Shown piece by piece: positions 1-4,732 of a DNA stretch of 6,761 nt. A program made the position numbers and the translations under genes. The DNA lies in NCBI GenBank assembly GCA_903822115.1, contig CAIJNU010000115.1, positions 1 to 6,761 of the forward strand, read 5' to 3'. This stretch comes from an uncultured Candidatus Peregrinibacteria bacterium (GTDB lineage: Bacteria; Patescibacteriota; Gracilibacteria; Peribacterales; Peribacteraceae). The notes beneath the pieces were generated by a model. The model had not been told where the DNA came from and did no database searches. It worked only from the letters and a program-made list of their open reading frames with translations. The stretch's first letter is position 1. Every line of letters starts with the position of its first letter.

Positions 1-33
1 ATGATGAGCTTCGGCGCGCCAGCGTTTTCTTTC

Positions 34-67
34 TCTCTTTCTTTGTCGTGCCTGACAAAGAAAGAGA
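34..67. repeat. 14-bp perfect inverted repeat with 6-nt loop
   Basis: The arms TCTCTTTCTTTGTC (34-47) and GACAAAGAAAGAGA (54-67) are perfectly complementary around the loop GTGCCT. A weaker pairing continues outward after one mismatch. No T-run follows the stem on either strand, so it does not look like an ordinary intrinsic terminator. It lies 26 bp upstream of the -35 box of the first aldolase-like gene. It could be an operator, an RNA processing or stability hairpin of an upstream transcript, or a degenerate terminator. The repeat itself is certain; its role is unknown. Confidence 0.6.
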
Positions 68-92
68 AGAGCTTTGGGAAATAAAGGCGATC

Positions 93-121
93 TTTACATA
101 CGCAAAACACAGTACTAGCAT
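93..121 (+). promoter_or_regulatory. Promoter of first aldolase-like gene
   Basis: A -35 box TTTACA (93-98) and a -10 box TAGCAT (116-121) are separated by 17 bp. Transcription should begin near 128, giving a leader of about 16 nt before the ATG at 144. The leader is pyrimidine-rich and has no Shine-Dalgarno sequence. The same TAGCAT box lies the same 22 nt before the ATG of the second aldolase gene, which supports both the promoter and the start-codon choice. Confidence 0.55.
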
Positions 122-143
122 TGCCGCCATTTCCACCCCCCTC

Positions 144-1235
144 ATGCCCGAAGGTTCCCCCTCCTCAAAATTCGAAGCTGCAGTCGATCACCTCAATAAT
201 CCGAACAGGCAGCAGCACATTCTCTCTCTGGGGCAGAGACCGGAAGACGACATGAAGCACTTCAGGGAATGGGGCATTCCGTTTTCGGACGGATCGGATT
301 TCGAGAAGAAGCGCGCTGCATTCCTCGCCATGCTCGCCGAAGCTGAAGGACTGGGCGACCTCTTCACCGGCATCGCCGTTCCCGAGGATCTCTCCCAACG
401 CAAGACAATTGGAGGTACTCCTTTGCAGAAGGCGTTCGAGGCGAGGGACGCAGTTCTCATCGGTCAGAGGTTAAGACTCTCCCAGGAATCGGGGCTCGCG
501 ACGGGCGTCAACAATCTTCCCAGTCACATGGATGAATTGGTCGAACAAGGTATCCACGTCCTGAAGGTACAGACGACGGTTTCACCGGATGTTCCAGGGT
601 ATATACAGAGCGCCATCTATCAGGTGGTACAGGCACAAACCAAGGCTGCAATAAATGGGAATATTGCACCAATTCTGGAACTGAAATTTCCACGCAATCA
701 CAATGGAACTCTGGAAGTCGTTCAAGATCACATGACTAGTGTCCTCTCAGCCATCGTCAAAAGAATAGCACTTGCGGGGAATCAGAATCATCCTTACTTC
801 CTCCAGACGAGCTTCCCTATGCCGGGCATCGAGAGCGGCGAGCCTATAGATCAACATGCGAGCGCAGAAACCTTCGCTCGCATATGTGCGGATGCGGAGA
901 TCCCGCCTGAACTCCTCATTCTCTTCCACTCCGACGGACTCGCGCCCCATGAAGCTCATCTCTTTCTACAAGAAATGATTAAGATGCGCTTAAAGGTCGG
1001 CTCGGCATTTCCCGATATCCTCAGGCGTCCGTCCCAGGAGATGCTCCATGACGGAAGGAGCAGCGTCTATCTTGGACAACAGGCGCTCTACGATGAGGGG
1101 CAGAAGCTCCGACTGGCCATGGCGGGTAAGTACAGCACTGAATATGATTGCGCAGACCCCGCGCGAGACGGAGACCCTGTTGAAATTGCCGAGTTGCGAA
1201 GGTTGCATCCAGGACAGGATGACGATGGGGATTGA
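144..1235 (+). CDS. Class I fructose-bisphosphate aldolase paralogue, probable pseudoenzyme
   Basis: A 363-residue protein that aligns end to end with the aldolase encoded directly downstream and so belongs to the class I (Schiff-base) fructose-bisphosphate aldolase family. The fold-defining stretches are present: GGTPLQKAFE (90-99), GLATGVNNLP (117-126), GNIAPILE (172-179) and TSFPMPG (222-228). The active site is not. The Schiff-base lysine (rabbit Lys229; Lys219 in the neighbour) is Gln221. The catalytic Asp (rabbit Asp33) is Gly30. The Lys107 region reads GQRL. Rabbit Arg148 is Gln143. The second Glu of the EPE motif is Lys181. The phosphate-binding SGG is SDG (263-265). Lys141 (rabbit Lys146) and Glu179 (rabbit Glu187) remain. 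The frame is open throughout, so it looks maintained rather than decaying. ATG 144 is chosen because it matches the neighbour's start; a GTG at 48 would place 32 non-homologous residues before it. A structural or regulatory partner of the active aldolase is an inference. Confidence 0.8.
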   Translation: MPEGSPSSKFEAAVDHLNNPNRQQHILSLGQRPEDDMKHFREWGIPFSDGSDFEKKRAAFLAMLAEAEGLGDLFTGIAVPEDLSQRKTIGGTPLQKAFEARDAVLIGQRLRLSQESGLATGVNNLPSHMDELVEQGIHVLKVQTTVSPDVPGYIQSAIYQVVQAQTKAAINGNIAPILELKFPRNHNGTLEVVQDHMTSVLSAIVKRIALAGNQNHPYFLQTSFPMPGIESGEPIDQHASAETFARICADAEIPPELLILFHSDGLAPHEAHLFLQEMIKMRLKVGSAFPDILRRPSQEMLHDGRSSVYLGQQALYDEGQKLRLAMAGKYSTEYDCADPARDGDPVEIAELRRLHPGQDDDGD

Positions 1236-1429
1236 ATTATCAATTTCCGTTTCTCTCCGCATCAGCCTAACCTCAAGCCATCCGACTCTGTACGATTTTG
1301 CATCGGACTTCGCCTTCCACGTTTTCTCCGCAGACCAAAGAGACATTTTCGACCAATGCCGACTTCGCACACCTCGCTTTTCTTTTCCAAATCTTTGGTG
1401 CTAGCATTCTCTCCTTTTTCCCCCCGTCT
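1236..1429. other. Intergenic spacer between the tandem aldolase genes
   Basis: This stretch of 194 bp has no supported gene. Both neighbouring frames stay open through much of it (the second aldolase frame is open back to TTG 1298), but the translation has no homology to the aldolase N-terminus. The only internal structure seen is a weak inverted repeat, TCCGA/TCGGA (1280-1284 and 1302-1306), without a T-run. The promoter of the downstream gene lies at its 3' end. No terminator for the first gene is evident, so read-through into the second gene is possible. Confidence 0.5.
1399..1407 (+). promoter_or_regulatory. Extended -10 promoter of second aldolase gene
   Basis: The sequence TGCTAGCAT contains an extended -10 motif (TG, one base, TAGCAT at 1402-1407). 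The expected -35 position is T-rich but not close to TTGACA. The CTAGCATT octamer and the 22-nt distance to the ATG are the same as at the first aldolase gene. The leader ahead of ATG 1430 is almost pure pyrimidine and has no Shine-Dalgarno sequence. Confidence 0.4.
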
Positions 1430-2491
1430 ATGTCCCCTCAATCTCCCAATTTCCAAGAATCAGTGGATCACTTTAATGATAATACTATCCAGCAACACTT
1501 CCTCGCGATGGACCAGAGCAGAGGGACTCACCAAAAACACTTCGCGCAATTCGGTATCCCATTTACGGGAGATGAAGACTTCGATACGAAGAGCGCGGTG
1601 GTGCGCGAGATGCTCGTTTCGGCTCCGTCGCTTGGCGAAGTCTTCACCGGCGCCATCGTCCACGATGATCTCTTCGATCTCACAGATTCTCGCGGAGTGC
1701 CGTTGCAAAAAGTCTTAGAGGAGCAAGGTGTCATCGTGATCGGCAAGAAGCTCGGACTCAACGACATCACGGGTCTCGCGACGGGATTGGATGAACTGCC
1801 CGGAGAGCTCGATAAGTTGGTTCAACTTGGCGTGCATATGATCAAGACGCGTACGACGATCAAGTTCGGCATGCCGGAGTTCGCGGAGGAAGCCGCCCGC
1901 CAAATGGTGCGCGTGCACGAAGCGACTGCAAAGAATGGAGACATCGCTGCGATCCTGGAGCCCGAATTCCTCATCAAGAATGAGGGAAATCTGCAGCAGA
2001 ATGAACAAATCATGACTGATGTCCTGCGCCGCATGATCAAGGGGATTGATAATAGCGAATTCAGGAATCACCCCTTCTTCATCAAGACGAGCTTCCCCAC
2101 ACCGGGAACCAAGAGCAGTGAATCCATCAACCCAGAAGCATCCGCGGAGGCATTCGAACGTATCTGCAAGAATGCAGGTATCCCGAAGGAACTGCTCATC
2201 GTCTTCCTCTCCGGCGGACACTCATCAGCAACATCGCGATCACTCCTCCAGACAATGGCGCAGGTGCGCGTGAACGCCGGCTCATCTTTCTCCCGCGCGA
2301 ATCTCGAGAGGCCGTATCAAGCGACATTCCCAAGAGAGGGAGTGATCGACGTTCCCGCCGGCCAGAGACAGCTTTACGCAGAGGGAGTGAAGAATCAATT
2401 GGCTATCGAAGGTCTCTACTACACAGGACTCGAGGATGCCACGCCCGAGCAAATACTCGACGAGGCGAACAGGATGCGAAATCCCCAATGA
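1430..2491 (+). CDS. Class I fructose-bisphosphate aldolase (active-site intact)
   Basis: A 353-residue cytoplasmic enzyme predicted to cleave fructose 1,6-bisphosphate reversibly to dihydroxyacetone phosphate and glyceraldehyde 3-phosphate through a Schiff base. Aligning by eye to the animal-type class I family gives these rabbit-aldolase equivalents: Asp28 in FLAMDQS (Asp33), Lys106/107 in IGKKLG (Lys107 region), Lys139 and Arg141 in IKTRTT (Lys146, Arg148), Glu177 and Glu179 in ILEPEF (Glu187, Glu189), Lys219 in FIKTSFPTPG (Schiff-base Lys229), and SGG at 261-263 (Ser271 phosphate loop). Arg289 may stand for Arg303. Length is close to the usual 340-365 residues; the animal C-terminal tyrosine tail is absent. 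ATG 1430 is chosen because it gives a normal family N-terminus and matches the paralogue; an upstream TTG at 1298 adds unrelated residues. It follows its degenerate paralogue in tandem and ends just before a strong terminator. Divergence from characterised aldolases is large, so the exact sugar-phosphate substrate is less certain than the fold. Confidence 0.85.
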   Translation: MSPQSPNFQESVDHFNDNTIQQHFLAMDQSRGTHQKHFAQFGIPFTGDEDFDTKSAVVREMLVSAPSLGEVFTGAIVHDDLFDLTDSRGVPLQKVLEEQGVIVIGKKLGLNDITGLATGLDELPGELDKLVQLGVHMIKTRTTIKFGMPEFAEEAARQMVRVHEATAKNGDIAAILEPEFLIKNEGNLQQNEQIMTDVLRRMIKGIDNSEFRNHPFFIKTSFPTPGTKSSESINPEASAEAFERICKNAGIPKELLIVFLSGGHSSATSRSLLQTMAQVRVNAGSSFSRANLERPYQATFPREGVIDVPAGQRQLYAEGVKNQLAIEGLYYTGLEDATPEQILDEANRMRNPQ

Positions 2492-2500
2492 TGATCTTCG

Positions 2501-2543
2501 AAAGAAGCCGCCCCGCGACTGCGAGACGGCTTCTTTTCTTTTC
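2501..2543 (+). terminator. Rho-independent terminator, probably bidirectional
   Basis: A 10-bp perfect stem, AAAGAAGCCG (2501-2510) with CGGCTTCTTT (2527-2536), is followed on the plus strand by a T-rich run. The 16-nt loop can form a small inner CGC/GCG stem. It lies 9 nt after the aldolase stop. On the minus strand it lies just beyond the stop of the convergent DUF378 gene and ends in a shorter TTT run, so it may serve both genes. Confidence 0.9.
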
Positions 2544-2546
2544 TTC

Positions 2547-2744
2547 TCACTTACTCGCCTTCATCAAATACTCGATGAGGGCGATGACCGCCGCGAGTCC
2601 GACGAGGTCATACACGACTGTCACAACCGTCGGCCAGGAGCCGACGAGCCACACAACGAGGTCGAAGTGCCAGAGGCCGACAAGGCCCCAGTTGAGACCG
2701 CCGATGATGAGTAGGAGTGCCACGAGGTGCTTCAGCACGTTCAT
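2547..2744 (-). CDS. DUF378 small membrane protein
   Basis: A 65-residue hydrophobic protein starting MNVLKHLVALL. It has two predicted membrane spans, about residues 5-24 (containing the conserved IIGGLNWGLVGL motif of the DUF378 family) and about 41-60, joined by a short loop with FDLVVWLVG. It ends in a short basic tail (MKASK). The family is widespread in bacteria but has no established function. The protein should sit in the cytoplasmic membrane. An in-frame GTG at 2816 would add 24 polar residues not expected in the family, so the ATG is preferred. No Shine-Dalgarno sequence precedes it; the leader is a long pyrimidine tract (TTCCCCCTTTCCTCCCT). It is convergent with the aldolase gene and divergent from tmk. 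A promoter could not be assigned with confidence. Confidence 0.85.
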   Translation of the reverse strand: MNVLKHLVALLLIIGGLNWGLVGLWHFDLVVWLVGSWPTVVTVVYDLVGLAAVIALIEYLMKASK

Positions 2745-2898
2745 AGGGAGGAAAGGGGGAAGAATTTCCTCGAATTCTCCACTCGATTGCCCCGGAGAAC
2801 AAGATGACAGCGTCACGGAATATCATTCCGACAAGCCCAGTGAAGTGGCAATTACTTATCCCATTTCCGTGAAATTTTCTCAAAGGGTGCCTTCGGTC

Positions 2899-2907
2899 TG
2901 CTATGCT
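2899..2907 (+). promoter_or_regulatory. Extended -10 promoter of tmk
   Basis: The sequence TGCTATGCT is an extended -10 motif with TATGCT at 2902-2907. No good -35 box is visible, which extended -10 promoters can tolerate. Transcription should start near 2913-2914. That is either at an in-frame GTG (2913), giving a leaderless message, or about 20 nt before the ATG at 2934. Confidence 0.45.
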
Positions 2908-2933
2908 CGCCGGTGCAATTTTCTTGTCGATTC

Positions 2934-3524
2934 ATGAGAGGATCGTTCATCGTCATCGAAGGCCCGGACGGCGCAGGCACCACGCTCCACGCACGCCTCC
3001 TCGCGGAGAGACTGCGGGCAGGCGGCAGAGAAGTCCTCGTGACGGCGGAGCCGACCGACGGCCCCGTCGGCGCACTCATACGCTCATGCCTCAAGGGCTC
3101 CGCGCATCTCCCCTCCTCCGCGCTCCAACTCCTCTTCACCGCGGACCGCGCGTGGCACATCGATCACGTGATTCTTCCCGCGCTCGAGAGTGGCACGATC
3201 GTCATTTCCGACCGGTACGCGGCATCAACCATCGCCTATGGCGTCGCTCTTGGTTTGGAGGAAGGTTGGCTGAAAAATCTGAACAAGAATTTTCTTCAGC
3301 CTGACGTTCAAGTCTTCACGCTGCCTCCGCTGTCCGTCTGCATGGAGAGACTGTCACGACGTGAAAATACCGACATCCTCGAGGAGCGAAATCTCCAGGA
3401 GAAGATCCACGGCGCGTATCGCACGCTCGCGAGCGACGATCCCTCGATCGCCGTCATCGACACGAGCGGCGAGAAGCAATATGCGGCAAACGAAATCTGG
3501 TCGATCGTTTCGGCGAAGCTCTGA
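2934..3524 (+). CDS. tmk: Thymidylate kinase (dTMP kinase)
   Basis: A 196-residue P-loop kinase that phosphorylates dTMP to dTDP in the cytoplasm, the step common to de novo and salvage dTTP synthesis. Visible motifs in order: beta-1 plus P-loop FIVIEGPDGAGTT (5-17); AEPTDGPVG (39-46 region), the counterpart of the family REPGGT/REPTDGP motif; LLFTADRAWH (67-75), which carries the family ADR; SDRYAASTIAYG (92-103), the DRY motif; and a LID segment near RRENTDILEERN (142-153). The P-loop is odd: the Walker A lysine is replaced by Thr16. EPTDGP resembles archaeal-type enzymes more than E. coli Tmk. ATG 2934 gives MRGSFIVIEG, matching E. coli spacing to beta-1. An in-frame GTG at 2913 sits 5 nt after the -10 box and could be a leaderless start, but the seven added codons look non-coding. 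Neighbours are unrelated, so it is probably monocistronic. Confidence 0.88.
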   Translation: MRGSFIVIEGPDGAGTTLHARLLAERLRAGGREVLVTAEPTDGPVGALIRSCLKGSAHLPSSALQLLFTADRAWHIDHVILPALESGTIVISDRYAASTIAYGVALGLEEGWLKNLNKNFLQPDVQVFTLPPLSVCMERLSRRENTDILEERNLQEKIHGAYRTLASDDPSIAVIDTSGEKQYAANEIWSIVSAKL

Positions 3525-3534
3525 GTGAGACCGC

Positions 3535-3702
3535 TCATGCGAGTACGTCATTCAATCTCCGACGCACATCACCTCTGCCTCCTTCAATGTTCGATTGAGT
3601 TCTCTTCCTAATCGCCGCAATCTCCTGTTCATCCTCCTCGCTCCACTCCCAAACTATCGGCGGCTTATGTCTCTCCCCGGAGGAATTTGTATGTTGTTCC
3701 AT
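3535..3702 (-). CDS. Small orphan protein, 55 residues
   Basis: A minus-strand ORF not recognised as any family. It encodes a 55-residue charged protein with a polar N-terminus (MEQHTNSSGERHKPP), an aromatic patch VWEW (17-20), an acidic-to-basic probable helix SEEDEQEIAAIRKR (21-34), and a basic C-terminal helix around DVRRRLNDVL (45-54). The case for it being real rests on its promoter: TTGACT, 17 bp, TATAAT, then 6 nt to the ATG. It fills most of the tmk-folD gap, converging on tmk with 10 nt between stop codons and diverging from folD. It has no signal peptide, membrane span or cysteine. The charged, helical make-up would suit a small antitoxin-like or DNA-associated protein, but nothing in the neighbourhood confirms that. 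Confidence 0.6.
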   Translation of the reverse strand: MEQHTNSSGERHKPPIVWEWSEEDEQEIAAIRKRTQSNIEGGRGDVRRRLNDVLA

Positions 3703-3708
3703 GTGAAT

Positions 3709-3737
3709 ATTATAACAAATTCTTGAATTATAGTCAA
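3709..3737 (-). promoter_or_regulatory. Near-consensus promoter of the small minus-strand ORF
   Basis: Read on the minus strand, TTGACT (complement of 3732-3737) is followed by 17 bp and then TATAAT (complement of 3709-3714). This is one base short of the sigma-70 consensus. The ATG follows 6 nt after the -10 box, so the predicted transcript is leaderless. The -35 region overlaps the folD promoter on the other strand. Confidence 0.75.
3718..3729. promoter_or_regulatory. Inverted repeat between overlapping divergent promoters
   Basis: The sequence AATTCTTGAATT has complementary arms AATTC and GAATT around a TT centre. It overlaps the folD -35 box (3723-3728) and lies inside the spacer of the opposing promoter. 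A protein bound here would block both. It may equally be chance in an AT-rich segment. Confidence 0.3.
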
Positions 3738-3750
3738 TCTCCTGTATGAT
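3723..3750 (+). promoter_or_regulatory. folD promoter, leaderless
   Basis: A -35 box TTGAAT (3723-3728), a 16-bp spacer and a -10 box TATGAT (3745-3750) precede the folD ATG by 6 nt. Transcription would therefore begin at or next to the A of the start codon. No ribosome binding site is present or possible. It overlaps the divergent promoter on the minus strand, so the two are likely to compete for polymerase. Confidence 0.7.
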
Positions 3751-3756
3751 GCAGCC

Positions 3757-4599
3757 ATGTCAGCACGTCTCCTCTCGGGCAAGGAAGCCGCATCCGCTCT
3801 GCTGGCAGAGCTCAAGCCCAAAGTGAAGCAGCTCGATCCGCTGCTCGTGATCGTGCAGGTCGGGAATGATCCCGCGAGCGAGAGTTACATCCGGCAGAAG
3901 CTTCGCAGTTGCGAGGAGGTCGGCATGCGCTGCGAGCATCGCCATCTTCCGGAGTCGACCACGAAGGAAGAACTCTTCGCAACCATCGACGCGCTCAACC
4001 GAGACGACGGAGTCACGGGATTCATCGTGCAGGTTCCCCTCCCCTCTCCTCTCGCACCCGCCACCGAAGACGTCATCCGCGCCATCGATCCCCGCAAGGA
4101 CATCGACGGCTTCACGTCGAAGAATCTCGGCGATACGTTCCTCGGCTCCGCATTCGAACGGCTCCCGCCCGCCACGCCCGCCGGCATCATCGCGATGCTC
4201 GAACACTTCGCCATCCCGCTCAAGGGCAAGCATGCCGTCGTCGTCGGCCGTTCGAACACCGTCGGCAAACCCCTCTCCGTCATGCTCCTCAATCGCGACG
4301 CCACCGTCACCGTCTGCCACAGCCGCACTCAGGATCTCGCCGCCATCACGAAGCAGGCGGACATCCTCATCGTCGCCGTCGGCAGAGCGAACATGATCAC
4401 CGCAGACATGGTGAAGTCCGGGGCAGTCGTGATCGATGTCGGCATGAACCGCAAGGACGGCAAACTCTGCGGTGATGTGGATTTCGATGGCGTGAAAGAG
4501 GTCGCCTCCGCCATCACACCCGTTCCGGGCGGCGTGGGGCCCATGACCGTCGCAGCACTGATCCAAAACTGCGTTCGGGCAGCGGAAGCGAAAGAATAG
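3757..4599 (+). CDS. folD: Bifunctional methylenetetrahydrofolate dehydrogenase/cyclohydrolase
   Basis: A 280-residue cytoplasmic enzyme of normal family length. It oxidises 5,10-methylene-tetrahydrofolate with NADP+ and hydrolyses the product to 10-formyl-tetrahydrofolate, the formyl donor for purine synthesis and for initiator tRNA. The catalytic domain shows VGNDPASESYIRQK (35-48) with Tyr44 and the general-acid/base Lys48, then VQVPLPSPL (91-99) and KDIDGFTSKNLG (114-125). The dinucleotide domain follows with VVVGRSNTVGKP (161-172), VTVCHSRT (184-191) and AVGRANMI (207-214). The family signature PVPGGVGPMT (255-264) closes the folate site. The usual CTPxG reads ATPAG (139-143), so the cysteine is lost; this cysteine is not required for catalysis as far as I know. 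The start is fixed by homology and by the promoter 6 nt upstream. The downstream purF transcript has its own promoter, although read-through is possible because no terminator is visible between them. Confidence 0.96.
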   Translation: MSARLLSGKEAASALLAELKPKVKQLDPLLVIVQVGNDPASESYIRQKLRSCEEVGMRCEHRHLPESTTKEELFATIDALNRDDGVTGFIVQVPLPSPLAPATEDVIRAIDPRKDIDGFTSKNLGDTFLGSAFERLPPATPAGIIAMLEHFAIPLKGKHAVVVGRSNTVGKPLSVMLLNRDATVTVCHSRTQDLAAITKQADILIVAVGRANMITADMVKSGAVVIDVGMNRKDGKLCGDVDFDGVKEVASAITPVPGGVGPMTVAALIQNCVRAAEAKE

Positions 4600-4611
4600 A
4601 CTCAGGGTTCC

Positions 4612-4639
4612 TTGCGCATTTGCGCCGTATCTCTACAAT
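4612..4639 (+). promoter_or_regulatory. Promoter of the upstream ORF-purF transcript
   Basis: A -35 box TTGCGC (4612-4617), a 16-bp spacer and a -10 box TACAAT (4634-4639) are followed after 6 nt by ATG 4646, not by the purF ATG 87 nt further on. The inverted repeat GCGCATTTGCGC (4614-4625) overlaps the -35 box and spacer and is a candidate operator. The core TGCGCATTT recurs at 4661-4669. Confidence 0.6.
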
Positions 4640-4645
4640 ACCCAC

Positions 4646-4726
4646 ATGGAGCATCACTCCTGCGCATTTTCGGCCTTCCCCGTCTCGGGGCAGGTCGTGT
4701 TTTGCGTGCTCCTTCCCCACCCCTGA
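4646..4726 (+). CDS. 26-codon leaderless upstream ORF of purF
   Basis: An ORF of 26 codons beginning MEHHSCAF and ending LLPHP, then TGA. Its ATG lies 6 nt after the -10 box of the purF promoter, so it should be the first codon of the transcript. Its stop lies 6 nt before the purF ATG, and the two are in the same frame, separated only by TGA and two codons. A hairpin with stem CCCCG/CGGGG (4678-4690) lies within it. Possible roles are a leader peptide that sets purF expression by termination-reinitiation, or the remains of an N-terminal propeptide cut off by a stop codon. Some PurF proteins carry a short propeptide that is removed to expose the catalytic cysteine. It is also possible that only the RNA matters. 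Coding status is inferred from position, not homology. Confidence 0.4.
   Translation: MEHHSCAFSAFPVSGQVVFCVLLPHP
4678..4690 (+). other. Small GC-rich hairpin in purF leader
   Basis: CCCCG (4678-4682) pairs with CGGGG (4686-4690) around TCT. It lies 42 nt before the purF ATG, inside the upstream ORF. No T-run follows it directly, so it is not a terminator by itself. It could pause ribosomes or polymerase, or be incidental. Confidence 0.3.
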
Positions 4727-4732
4727 TCACCT

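Noticed and set aside
1..84. Short plus-strand ORF from ATG 1 to TAA 84
   Set aside because: It runs through the inverted repeat, has a repetitive Ser/Phe/Leu then Lys/Glu translation that simply reflects the repeat arms, and shows no homology.
1280..1306. Inverted repeat TCCGA/TCGGA as a terminator of the first aldolase gene
   Set aside because: The stem is only 5 bp with a 17-nt loop and no T-run, which is within chance for GC-rich DNA.
1298..1429. TTG start giving a 44-residue N-terminal extension of the second aldolase
   Set aside because: The extension has no counterpart in the paralogue or the family, and the promoter lies within it. ATG 1430 fits both.
3760..4566. Minus-strand 268-codon frame and two long plus-strand frames over folD
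   Set aside because: All overlap folD, which has unambiguous homology. The alternatives have the low-complexity composition (Ser/Arg/Pro-rich or Asp/Gly-rich) of frame shadows.
4724..4726. TGA read as an amino acid, joining the upstream ORF to PurF
   Set aside because: TGA ends both aldolase genes, the DUF378 gene, tmk, the small minus-strand ORF and purF, so it functions as a stop here. MCGI is already a complete PurF N-terminus.
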